Shown: piece by piece, positions 53,577 through 61,857 of the stretch | Layout of the letters: each line of letters begins with the position of its first letter | How positions within the stretch are numbered: position 1 is the first letter of the stretch | Source: Phycisphaeraceae bacterium | GTDB taxonomy: Bacteria; Planctomycetota; Phycisphaerae; Phycisphaerales; Zrk34 | Reading direction: 5' to 3' | Assembly: GCA_028282805.1 (NCBI GenBank) | Contig: JANQHD010000054.1 | Location: 62,001 to 126,000, forward strand | Length of the DNA stretch: 64,000 bases | Position numbers and translations under genes: made by a program | Notes under the pieces: model-generated | Databases searched by the model: none | Seen by the model: only the letters and a program-made list of their open reading frames with translations | What the model was told of the DNA's origin: nothing

Positions 53577-54823
53577 GGATCCGTTGGCACGTTGACCGTG
53601 GCGGCCGGCGCATTTTGGTTTGGCGCGGCGGCGGTGTTGACGGGTCGGCCCGTCGCGGGGCGCGTGGCCCAGATGTTGTCGGTGCCCGAGCGGTTGGACA
53701 CGAAGAACAGCGAGCCGTCGGGCCCCCAGGTCGGCTGGAGGTTGACGAACTTGTCGCTGGTCAGCTTCGTGCGACCGGTGCCGTCGACGTTGATGACCCA
53801 CACGTCGGCCTGGCGCGGCCGGCTGTTGGGGTCGTTGGTCGTGGGGTTGACCACGGTGGCGAACGCCAGCCGCTGGCCGTCGGGCGACCAGGTCGGGGTG
53901 ATGACCGCGGCGTTGGAGCTGACGGCGACTTGCGTGGGGCGTCGGCCCTCGCCGTTGGGGTCGAGGTCGAGCGTCCAGATGCTGAACCAGCGCGAGCCGC
54001 GCTGGCGCGCTTTCTGGAAGACGATCTTGTTGCCCGTGGGGTTGAACTCGGGGAACAGCCCGTAGCCGATGAACCGGCGCTGGGCGGGGTTGTTGACGGA
54101 GACGAGCACCATCTCCCACTGGCCGGACTGCTCGCCGAGGGCCGAGCAGATGATGGTCTGGCCGTCGGGCGACCAGCTGGGGTGCAGTTCCTGGGCGGGG
54201 CTGTTGGTGACCTGCCGGGTCTGGCCGCCCTCGATGGGCTTGATGTAGATGTCCCAGTTGCCGTTGCGATCGGAGGCGTAGGCGACGAACTTGCCGTCGG
54301 GGCTGATCGCGGGCATGGTGTCGTTGGCCGGGTCGCTGGTGATCTGGGTGACGGTGGTGCCGTCGATCTTCTTGAGGTACAGGTCGGCGGTGGGGCGGTG
54401 CTGGGTGGAAGCGAAGACGAGCCACCGGCCGTTGGGGGCGATGTCGACGTCGAAGTCGGCGCCGTCCTGCGTGTAACTGACCTGGCGGAGGTTGGCGAGC
54501 TGGTCGCGGGGCAGGCCTTCGGGCGAGCCGGGCATCTCGCCGTAGAGGTTCATGTTGCCGACGAACCGCGCGGGGCGGTCGCCGTCGTTGGCCACGGGCT
54601 TGCCGACGAACTGCGCCTGCTCATCGGTCACCTGTTGGCTGAGCAGGTCGCTGACCGCCTGGGCCCGGGCCGCGTCGTGGGCGGTCTTTTCCTGTTCGGT
54701 GGCCGCGGGCAGGGGCGTGGGGACCGGCCGCATGACGAACGGGCCCGTCCGGCGGCCGCAGCCGGCCATGACGAGGACCGCGATCGCGAGGCTTGCGGCG
54801 AGTTGATATCGGGTTGATGCCAT
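53573..54823 (-). CDS. TolB-like beta-propeller lipoprotein
   Basis: 416 residues with a lipobox VMAGC (about residue 21). Residues about 110-400 carry repeated PD40/TolB blades, such as DTMPAISPDGKFVAYASDRN, ELHPSWSPDGQTIICSA and LQPTWGPDGSLFFVSNRSGT. TolB-type propellers take part in cell-envelope integrity with Pal; here the N-terminal TolB domain is missing and the protein is lipid-anchored. The ATG at 54823 follows a short upstream frame. With the CsgG-like neighbour it forms an envelope gene pair. Confidence 0.85.
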   Translation of the reverse strand: MASTRYQLAASLAIAVLVMAGCGRRTGPFVMRPVPTPLPAATEQEKTAHDAARAQAVSDLLSQQVTDEQAQFVGKPVANDGDRPARFVGNMNLYGEMPGSPEGLPRDQLANLRQVSYTQDGADFDVDIAPNGRWLVFASTQHRPTADLYLKKIDGTTVTQITSDPANDTMPAISPDGKFVAYASDRNGNWDIYIKPIEGGQTRQVTNSPAQELHPSWSPDGQTIICSALGEQSGQWEMVLVSVNNPAQRRFIGYGLFPEFNPTGNKIVFQKARQRGSRWFSIWTLDLDPNGEGRRPTQVAVSSNAAVITPTWSPDGQRLAFATVVNPTTNDPNSRPRQADVWVINVDGTGRTKLTSDKFVNLQPTWGPDGSLFFVSNRSGTDNIWATRPATGRPVNTAAAPNQNAPAATVNVPTDP

Positions 54824-54979
54824 TCCTGTCGCTCCCAACTGTTCGCTCGAACTACAGAACCTTCGGCGATGTGGGCATCCGAGGATGAACCGATAATCGC
54901 ATCAGGCCCTGTAAGCCGTTATCGGACAGGTGCTAGGGGCGACTTTAGATGGGGCGCGGTTAAAAGTGGTCGGTGCGGG

Positions 54980-55456
54980 TCAGCCCGGTTCGCCGAGTCG
55001 GCCCCGCAGGGCGCGGACCTCGTCGCGCAGCTGGGCGTGTTCGACGAACCGGTTCCAGGCCACCGCGAGGTTGACGCGCAGGTCGTCGAGCATGGCCGGC
55101 TTGAGCAGGTAGCCGAACACCCCGGCGAGGTTGGTCTGTTCGACGTAGCGGGGGTCGGAGAAGGCCGAGAGGATGATCACGGGGATCGCGTGCTTCGCGA
55201 ACAGCTCGTTGGCGACCGAAAGCCCGTCGTCACCCGGCAGGCGGATGTCGACGATGGCCAGGTCGGGTTTTTCATCGCGGGCCAACCGCAAGGCCCGCTC
55301 GGCGTTGGGCGCCGGGCCGACGATGTTCAGGCCGAGCTCGCTGAGCGTTTTTTGCAGGTGCATGGCGACCAGGTGCTCGTCTTCCACGATGAGCACGCTG
55401 CGTGGCTCCGCCGGTAGGGACTGGGCTTGACGGTGCGGTTCCGCATCGGACGACAT
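54980..55456 (-). CDS. Response regulator (receiver domain, coiled C-terminus)
   Basis: 158 residues. The receiver domain (about 20-135) has acidic pocket EDE in VLIVEDEHLVAMHL, phospho-acceptor Asp69 in LAIVDIRLPG, and the Lys in GYLLKPAML. A short helical C-terminus (QLRDEVRALRGRLGEPG) resembles the start of an ANTAR coiled coil but ends before its RNA-binding part. It may be single-domain. The start 55456 has GGAGG at 7 bases. It is divergent from a HWE histidine kinase, the likely partner. Confidence 0.9.
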   Translation of the reverse strand: MSSDAEPHRQAQSLPAEPRSVLIVEDEHLVAMHLQKTLSELGLNIVGPAPNAERALRLARDEKPDLAIVDIRLPGDDGLSVANELFAKHAIPVIILSAFSDPRYVEQTNLAGVFGYLLKPAMLDDLRVNLAVAWNRFVEHAQLRDEVRALRGRLGEPG

Positions 55457-55593
55457 GGCCGATCCTCCGTCGATCGCCCCCGATATCGGTAGGTTCGTTC
55501 CGCCGATCAAGCGACTTTAGCATTGTATGGCCCAGAACAAATACCGTCGACTTTGCGGTCGAGCTATGATGGGTGGGGAATATAGGTTGTGCC

Positions 55594-57417
55594 ATGTCGC
55601 AAACACCGCCGAATCCATCCCCCAGCGCTTCGCCTTCGCAAGCCGGCGAGCCCCGCTTCCGGGCGGTGTTCGAGAACATCGGCGTGGGCATGTCGGTCGT
55701 CGACCGCGACGGGCGCTTCCTCGCCGCCAACGCCGTGCTGCAGAACATGTTCGGCTACACCTCGGCCGAGCTCTCCGAGATGACCTTCAGCCAGGTCACC
55801 CACCCCGACGACGCCGCCCGCACCCTCGAGCTCTACCGCGCCATGGTCGAGCGCGGCATCGACCGCTACCAGACCGAGAAGCGCTACGTCCACAAAGACG
55901 GCCGGACCGTCTGGGGCAACGTGATCGTCTCGATCGTGCGCGACGAGCGGGGCGAGGTCGATTACTCGATCGGCCTAGTCGAAGACATCACCGAACGCAA
56001 AACCGCCGAGGCGGCGCTGCGTGAGAGCGAGCAGCGCTACCGCACCCTCTTCCAGGCCACCCCCACCGGGCTGCTCGTCGAAGACGACCGCGGGTTCATC
56101 GTCGACGTCAACCACGCCGTCGAGCGGATGGTCGGCCGCGACCGCGGCGAGCTGATCGGCCGGCACGTGTCGGTGCTCAACCCCGGCTACGAGCACGCCG
56201 CGCAGGCGAACATCGACCGCGTGCTCGCGGGCGAGACGCTCTGCCACGAGGTCGTCAACCAGCACGCCGACGGCTCCGACCGGATCATCGAGCTGATCGA
56301 AACCCGCATCAGCTTGCCGGACGGCCGGCCGGGCATCCTCGTGGTCTCGCAGGACGTGACCGAACGCCGGCGCGCCGACCAGGCGTTGCGCGAGAACCAG
56401 TACCGGCTGGACATGACGATCCAGGGCGCGAACCTGGGCGTGTGGGATTGGGACCTGCGGACCGGCGAGGTGCGGTACGACCAACGCTGGGCCGGGGCGC
56501 TGAGCTTGGTGATGGTGGATATGCCGGCCACCTACGAGTCTTGGGCCGCGACGCTGCACCCCGACGACCGGGCCGAGACCCTGGCCGCCCTGCGCGCGAT
56601 GCTCGACGGCGAGGCCGAGGTCTACCGGTCGGTGTTCCGCCTGCGCAAGAAAGACGGGCGCTGGCGCTGGTTCCTCTCGCACGGGCGGATCGTCGACCGC
56701 GACGCCGAGGGCCAGCCGACGCGCGTCGTGGGCATCTTGCAGGACATCGACGAGACCAAGCGGGCCGAGCTCGCCCTGCGCGCCAGCGAAAAACAGACCC
56801 GCCGGTTGGCCGAGCGGTTGCAAGTGCTGCTCGGCGAGCTCGACCACCGCGTGCGCAACAACCTCGCCGGCCTGGCCACGCTCGTGTCGATGTACGCCCA
56901 GGGCAAGCCCGAGGTCAGGCAGTTCGCCCGCGCCGTCGAGGGCAAGCTCATGGCGATGAAGCGCGTGCACGAGCTGATCGCCACCGGCGACTACCGCTCG
57001 GTCGAGTTCGAGCAGCTGGTCGGCGACCTGCGGGGGATGTTCGGCGTGTCGCCCGGGGCCTGGTGCGTCACCTGCCCGCAGCTGTGGATCACCCCACGCC
57101 AGGCGGCCCCCCTCGCCATGGTGCTCCACGAGATGCTCACCAACAGCCACAAGCACGGCGCGCTCTCGATCGGCGTCGGCGCGATCGACGTCGTCGGCGT
57201 GATCGAAGCCGAAACCGACGACGCCGTGCGCGTCCGGCTCGACTGGAAAGAACAAGGCGCCAACGGCACGCCCCCCGACGACTCCACCGGCCAGGGCCTG
57301 CAGCTGATCCGCGGCCTCGTCGAGTTCGACCTGCGCGGCGCCAGCCGGTTCGACTTCACCCCCGACGGCATGCGCTGCCGGTTGGTCGTCGAACTCGACA
57401 AGCCGAAGCACGTGTGA
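55594..57417 (+). CDS. Soluble PAS sensor histidine kinase (HWE/HisKA_2 type)
   Basis: 607 residues without membrane segments. Three PAS domains, with PAC ends (LVEDITERKTAEAAL, VVSQDVTERRRADQAL, ILQDIDETKRAELAL), precede a kinase core. Its phospho-acceptor His418 lies in GELDHRVRNNLAGLATLVS, the HWE/HisKA_2 signature, and MVLHEMLTNSHKHGAL is the N-box. This family often works with single-domain or anti-sigma-linked regulators; a receiver protein is encoded divergently at 54980-55456. The ATG at 55594 was chosen; a GTG at 55573 in frame is an alternative. Confidence 0.9.
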   Translation: MSQTPPNPSPSASPSQAGEPRFRAVFENIGVGMSVVDRDGRFLAANAVLQNMFGYTSAELSEMTFSQVTHPDDAARTLELYRAMVERGIDRYQTEKRYVHKDGRTVWGNVIVSIVRDERGEVDYSIGLVEDITERKTAEAALRESEQRYRTLFQATPTGLLVEDDRGFIVDVNHAVERMVGRDRGELIGRHVSVLNPGYEHAAQANIDRVLAGETLCHEVVNQHADGSDRIIELIETRISLPDGRPGILVVSQDVTERRRADQALRENQYRLDMTIQGANLGVWDWDLRTGEVRYDQRWAGALSLVMVDMPATYESWAATLHPDDRAETLAALRAMLDGEAEVYRSVFRLRKKDGRWRWFLSHGRIVDRDAEGQPTRVVGILQDIDETKRAELALRASEKQTRRLAERLQVLLGELDHRVRNNLAGLATLVSMYAQGKPEVRQFARAVEGKLMAMKRVHELIATGDYRSVEFEQLVGDLRGMFGVSPGAWCVTCPQLWITPRQAAPLAMVLHEMLTNSHKHGALSIGVGAIDVVGVIEAETDDAVRVRLDWKEQGANGTPPDDSTGQGLQLIRGLVEFDLRGASRFDFTPDGMRCRLVVELDKPKHV

Positions 57418-57423
57418 GGGGGA

Positions 57424-57458
57424 AGGCGTGAGGCTTGAGGGGTGAGGCTTGAGGTTTA
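57424..57458. repeat. Heptad repeat E (single orientation)
   Basis: Five 7-base units, AGGCGTG, AGGCTTG, AGGGGTG, AGGCTTG, AGGTTTA, so also a 14-base direct repeat (57428-57441 and 57442-57455). It fills the gap between two convergent stop codons and ends in the stop of the topoisomerase gene. Unlike the other four tracts it has no inverted half. Confidence 0.75.
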
Positions 57459-58703
57459 GTCGAGCCATTGTTTCTTCTTCATCTTTTCGGGCAGGTACTG
57501 CTCGGTGATGAAGGAGAAGTCTTTGTTGGACAGCGCTTCGAGCTCGAGCTTGACGCCGAGCTTGAGCATGTGCTTGATCTCGCGCTGCCACGGCTTGGAC
57601 TGGAACCACGGGTAGTTGAGGATCTCTTTGGCGCGGCGTTTGTCTTGCTCGTTGAGCGCGATGGTGACCGAGCGGGAGACGTCGAACCGGTCGGCGTCGT
57701 AGCTGGACATGCCGATGAACCGGGCGTCGGGGATGGCCATCCGCTCGGACTCGAACGCGAGGTTGATCGAGCCCTGCTTGACCACGGAGTAGATGTAGTA
57801 GCCCCACGGGTCGTTGTCGACCAGCACGTACACGGGCAGTTTTTTCTCGTGGTGCATGCGGTAGATCAGCCGGCGCACGCCGCGCGGGGGCTGGCCGCCG
57901 CCGTGCACGATCATGCACTTGTGCTTCTCCCAGAACCGGTCTTCGCTGAACCGCCGCCACACCGCGCCCTTCTCGATCAGCAGGATGAACTTCGCCGTGC
58001 ACTTGCCGAACTGGATCACGTGGTCCTCGACGATGCTCGGCACCGCCCACCCGCCCGAGCCCATCTTCGACAGGTCGATCGTGTCGCCGTTGTCGGTGAT
58101 CGTCATCGGCCCGACCATCGCGCCCTTCGGCTCGGCGAACAAACCGAGTTCTTCGCGCAGCGACCCGACGGTGACCTCGAGGTCCTCGATGATCGGGTCC
58201 GACTCGCTCTGCTCGTCGAAGGTGTTCTCCTTCGTGCCGGGGATCGTGTGCTTCGCGTGATAAAAAAGGTCACGGATGGAGGTGGTCTTCTGCTGGTCGC
58301 TGAGGTCCTTGCAGCCCGCGGCCACGAGCATGGTCTGCATGAACTTCTTCGCCTGGCCGAGGTTGAAGAAGCTGCGGCGTTGCGTGTTGTCGCCCATGCG
58401 GATCAGGCCCGCCTTCTTGTCGAAGCTCACGTTCGACAACGCCCGCGTGGGGATGTGCACGCCCGGGTCACGCTCCTGGCCCACCTGGTCGGCGACGTTG
58501 TGCGCCAGGTCGACCAGTTTTGCGCCGGTGTCGCCGCGCCCGTGCGTCCGCTTGCGGCCGGTGCTCTTGCGCCGGCGGGCGGGGGCCTTCTTCGCCGCGG
58601 TCTTCCGCGCGGTCGTGGCGCGCCCGGCGGCCTTCTTGGCCACTTTCTTTTTGACGACCTTCTTCTTCACGATCTTCTTCTTGATGATCTTTTTCTTCGC
58701 CAT
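57456..58703 (-). CDS. DNA topoisomerase VI subunit A (Spo11-like)
   Basis: 415 residues. The subunit cuts both DNA strands. After a lysine-rich N-terminal tail (about 1-55, KKKIIKKKIVKKKVVKK and arginine-rich later) comes the winged-helix CAP domain with catalytic Tyr148 in TSIRDLFYHAKHT. In Spo11/Top6A the motif is usually RDxYY; the second Tyr is the nucleophile and is kept, the first is Phe. The Toprim domain has the Glu in LLIEKGAVWRRF and the DxD in VLVDNDPWGYYIYS. The gene is 65 bases after top6B. The tail is not seen in archaeal enzymes. Confidence 0.9.
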   Translation of the reverse strand: MAKKKIIKKKIVKKKVVKKKVAKKAAGRATTARKTAAKKAPARRRKSTGRKRTHGRGDTGAKLVDLAHNVADQVGQERDPGVHIPTRALSNVSFDKKAGLIRMGDNTQRRSFFNLGQAKKFMQTMLVAAGCKDLSDQQKTTSIRDLFYHAKHTIPGTKENTFDEQSESDPIIEDLEVTVGSLREELGLFAEPKGAMVGPMTITDNGDTIDLSKMGSGGWAVPSIVEDHVIQFGKCTAKFILLIEKGAVWRRFSEDRFWEKHKCMIVHGGGQPPRGVRRLIYRMHHEKKLPVYVLVDNDPWGYYIYSVVKQGSINLAFESERMAIPDARFIGMSSYDADRFDVSRSVTIALNEQDKRRAKEILNYPWFQSKPWQREIKHMLKLGVKLELEALSNKDFSFITEQYLPEKMKKKQWLD

Positions 58704-58768
58704 GATCTGCTTCTGTATGGGCGGCGTGGTCACTTAGGTGACCACGCCGAACGAGGCGCACGCACCTT

Positions 58769-60664
58769 TTAATCGAACAGGCTGTCCTGCTCTTCGTCTT
58801 CCGCCTTCTTCTTCGTGCGTTTGCCCTTCGGGGCCGTCTCGGTCGGCATCGCGTCGACGATCACCGTTGCGTCGTCCTTGGCCAGGCGCGACACCGAGTC
58901 GGCCGGCTGTTTCTTCTTGACCTTGATCGGTTTGCCGTCCTCGTCGAACTCGGTGTCGGCGTACTCCGTGACGTGCTTGGCCACGAGCTCGAACTGCTTC
59001 TTGAGCTTGTTGGGGTTGAGCTTGCCGTCGATGCGGTTCATCGCCTGCACGACCTCGCCGATGTACCGCTCGAACACGCTCCGCCGTTCGCCCTCGCGCT
59101 TGATGCGCTGACGCCGGCGGACGTAGGTGTTCAGCTTCCGCCCGCACTCGCCGAGGGCGAGCTTGATCTGTTTGCGGATCTCGTCGTAGTCGGCGATCGC
59201 CTCCTTCGACTCGCTGGTGAACGGCACCCACACGCTGGCCATGTGCACGAAGATCACCAGCGGTCCCTGCGGCAAAGCGCCGCGCGACTGGCTCAGGCCG
59301 TAGTTCCGCCAGTTGGTTTCGAGCACCGCCTTGAACGCGCAGCACGCCGACTGCTGGTACAGCAACGGCACCCGGTTGGCGAAGCGGATCACGCGGCCCA
59401 ATCCCTCGTTGTCCAGGTCGCCGCCGAACGCCAGGCCGATCTCGATCTGAAACGGGTTGCCCCGGTACACCGCCGGCGGGCGGGTCGCGGCGGTGTAAAA
59501 CTCCGCCTTCACCCCTTTCAGCAGGCCCGCGAGGATCTGCTGCACGCCGATCGGCGACAGGCAATCCGTCGGCGGCGACATGAACCGCGTTTCCTGGATC
59601 GTCTTGTACAGCGCCTCGGCCTGGTGGTGCGTGACCGTGCTGCACCACGTGTTACTGGTCAGGCCCGATTTTTTTGTCAGGTCCGCCGCGACCTTGGCGC
59701 TGATCCGGCAGAAGTCGCCCTTGAGGAAACCGCCGACCTTCTGGTGCTCGGTGTCCTTGAGCATCTTCATCAGCGTGCCCAGCTCGATGCCCAACGGGTG
59801 CGGCTTGATCTCCTTCGGCTCGTGCGGCAACTCGTGAACCGTGCGCGGCAGGATGATCGTGCCGCCGGGCGTGGTCGTCGTGCCGTCGGCGTCTTTGGCC
59901 ACGGTCAGCGCGTGCTCGTAGTCGTCGATGAGCGACGGCATGTCGTCGCCGTTGTCCTCGTCCTTCGACCGACAGGCGGTGGGCGGCTGGTAGATGATCT
60001 GCGCGTGGGGGTTGGCGATGGCGGTCTGTTCCAAATACTCGTCGACGGACTGCCGGCCCTTGTTGTACTTGCCTTCCAACTCAAGCACGACCTCGGTGCC
60101 GGTCACGGGCAGGTGGTCGTAGTCGCGCTCTTCTTCGTCGGAGATCTCGGCCTTGTTCTTCTTGGTGTCGATCGCGAGCACCATGCGGTGGGCGGGCTTG
60201 CGCTTGTGGGGCTTGGTGTGGATGACCATGGGTTTGCCGGTGGTCATCAGGGCGTACATGCCGGCGGCGGCGATGCCGATGCCCTGTTGGCCGCGGCTCA
60301 TCTTCAGGCGATGGAACTTCGAGCCGTACAGCAGCTTGCCGAAGATGTTGGCCACCTGGGCCTTGACGATGCCCGGCCCGTTGTCGCGGACGGTGACTCG
60401 GAAGCGGGTGTCCTTGTCCAGCGGCTCGATGCCCACGAACAGGTCCGGGAGCAGGCCCGCCTCCTCGCAGGCGTCCAGCGCGTTGTCGACCGCTTCCTTG
60501 ATGGTGGTGAGCAGCGCCTTGCGCGGGTTGTCGAAGCCGAGCAGGTGGCGGTTCTTGGCGAAGAACTCGCTGACGGAGATCTCGCGCTGCTTCGACGCCA
60601 TCGACTCGGCGTCGGCACGCGTGCGCTTGGTTTTTTTCGGACGTTTGGCGGTCGTTGGCGGCAT
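58769..60664 (-). CDS. DNA topoisomerase VI subunit B
   Basis: 631 residues; the ATPase subunit. The GHKL motifs are intact: N-box IKEAVDNALDACEEAG, DNGPGI in VTVRDNGPGIVKAQVAN, and SRGQQGIGIAAAGMYALMT. A helix-two-turn-helix region and a transducer domain follow (TNWRNYGLSQSRGALPQGPL, where ANRVPLLYQQSACC is also characteristic). N- and C-terminal ends are basic (KRPKKTKRTR; PKGKRTKKKAEDEEQD). With 57456-58703 it makes a complete two-subunit topoisomerase VI. Such enzymes are usual in archaea and plants, rare in bacteria. Confidence 0.92.
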   Translation of the reverse strand: MPPTTAKRPKKTKRTRADAESMASKQREISVSEFFAKNRHLLGFDNPRKALLTTIKEAVDNALDACEEAGLLPDLFVGIEPLDKDTRFRVTVRDNGPGIVKAQVANIFGKLLYGSKFHRLKMSRGQQGIGIAAAGMYALMTTGKPMVIHTKPHKRKPAHRMVLAIDTKKNKAEISDEEERDYDHLPVTGTEVVLELEGKYNKGRQSVDEYLEQTAIANPHAQIIYQPPTACRSKDEDNGDDMPSLIDDYEHALTVAKDADGTTTTPGGTIILPRTVHELPHEPKEIKPHPLGIELGTLMKMLKDTEHQKVGGFLKGDFCRISAKVAADLTKKSGLTSNTWCSTVTHHQAEALYKTIQETRFMSPPTDCLSPIGVQQILAGLLKGVKAEFYTAATRPPAVYRGNPFQIEIGLAFGGDLDNEGLGRVIRFANRVPLLYQQSACCAFKAVLETNWRNYGLSQSRGALPQGPLVIFVHMASVWVPFTSESKEAIADYDEIRKQIKLALGECGRKLNTYVRRRQRIKREGERRSVFERYIGEVVQAMNRIDGKLNPNKLKKQFELVAKHVTEYADTEFDEDGKPIKVKKKQPADSVSRLAKDDATVIVDAMPTETAPKGKRTKKKAEDEEQDSLFD

Positions 60665-60861
60665 GGGCCTTCCCTGGCTCGGTGCGTGGTGCGCCGGTCT
60701 GGTGCGGCGCGGGGCGGCGAGCGTCGTGCCCGGCGCGCCCGTTTGGTCTGACTGGCTAAGAGAATACGAACCGCACGGGGCGCGGGCAAGCAATTGGCCC
60801 GGCGCGCCGAACTGGCCGATGAAAAAGTACTGGACGGGCCGGTTTGGACCTGTCGATACCG

Positions 60862-60867
60862 TATAAT
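60862..60867 (+). promoter_or_regulatory. -10 box of the cdaA transcript
   Basis: A perfect TATAAT about 58 bases before the cdaA start, in the 260-base divergent region between top6B and cdaA. The -35 side has no good match. Confidence 0.4.
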
Positions 60868-60924
60868 CAAACGTGGGCGTGACTTGCGCCGCGGACCGAC
60901 CCGTCTGGATTAGGGAAACGCCAC

Positions 60925-61857
60925 TTGTTCGAACGACTCGGCCAGCTGATCAAACGACTGAGCGTCTACCTCACGGACAGCCCGTTCGAGGTGTTGATCG
61001 AGTTGGTGCTGATCTGGCTGGTGGTCTACGGCGCGTACCGCTTCCTGCGGGGCACGCGCGCCGCGCGCATGTTCAAGGGCCTGGGCGTGCTGCTGATCAT
61101 CATCGGCCTGTTGATCCTCGTGCTCGCCCGCGAGGACGCGTTCCCCCGCATCGAGTTCCTCTACCGCGGCTTCCTCGCGTTCTCCGTGATCGCCGTGGTG
61201 GTGATCTTCCAACCCGAACTCCGCCGGGCGCTGGTGCGGTTGGGCGAGACCCGGTTCTTTCGGAGCGTGGTCGGTGACGCCGACCCCATGATCGAGGAAC
61301 TGGTCACCGCGGCCGCGGCGCTGTCGCGCAGCAAGATCGGCGCGATCGTCGCCATCGAACGCGAGGTGCCGCTCGGCGGCATCGTCGACGCCGGCACCCG
61401 CCTCAACGCCGAGGTCAGCGCCGAGCTGTTGCAGACCATCTTCTGGCCCGGCACCGCGCTGCACGACATGGGCGTGGTCATCCACGACGAACGCATCCGC
61501 GCCGCCGGCGTGCAGTTCCCCCTCGCCGACGCCCACGACATCAGCCAGGAGCTCGGCTCCCGCCACCGCGCGGCGATCGGCCTGTCCATGGAGTGCGATG
61601 CGCTGGTCGTCGTGGTCAGCGAAGAGACCGGCGCCATCTCCCTGGCCGAGCGCGGCCAACTCATCCGCAAGCTCTCGCCCGAGGCCCTGCGCTCGCTGCT
61701 GCGCAAGGGCCTGAGCCGGACGGCCGAGCCGACCATCGCGATCGAGCCGGCCGACGATCAGGCGGAAGGCAAAAAAGAAAACGAGGACGACGAAGAGTCG
61801 GCCCGAGTCAGGCACGAACGGAGCGAACGCGAACATGCGGCTCGGCAGGTCGGTTAG
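60925..61857 (+). CDS. cdaA: Membrane diadenylate cyclase CdaA-like
   Basis: 310 residues from a TTG. It makes cyclic di-AMP. Three membrane helices (about 20-40, 45-60, 70-90) precede the DAC domain (about 110-265). The ATP-site motif is RHR in ELGSRHRAAIGLS (about 212). The other family motif, DGA in LHDGAV, reads LHDMGV here (residues about 178-183): the catalytic Asp is kept, but Gly-Ala is replaced by Met-Gly. The C-terminus is a charged tail. The gene overlaps the next by 23 bases. Confidence 0.9.
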   Translation: MFERLGQLIKRLSVYLTDSPFEVLIELVLIWLVVYGAYRFLRGTRAARMFKGLGVLLIIIGLLILVLAREDAFPRIEFLYRGFLAFSVIAVVVIFQPELRRALVRLGETRFFRSVVGDADPMIEELVTAAAALSRSKIGAIVAIEREVPLGGIVDAGTRLNAEVSAELLQTIFWPGTALHDMGVVIHDERIRAAGVQFPLADAHDISQELGSRHRAAIGLSMECDALVVVVSEETGAISLAERGQLIRKLSPEALRSLLRKGLSRTAEPTIAIEPADDQAEGKKENEDDEESARVRHERSEREHAARQVG

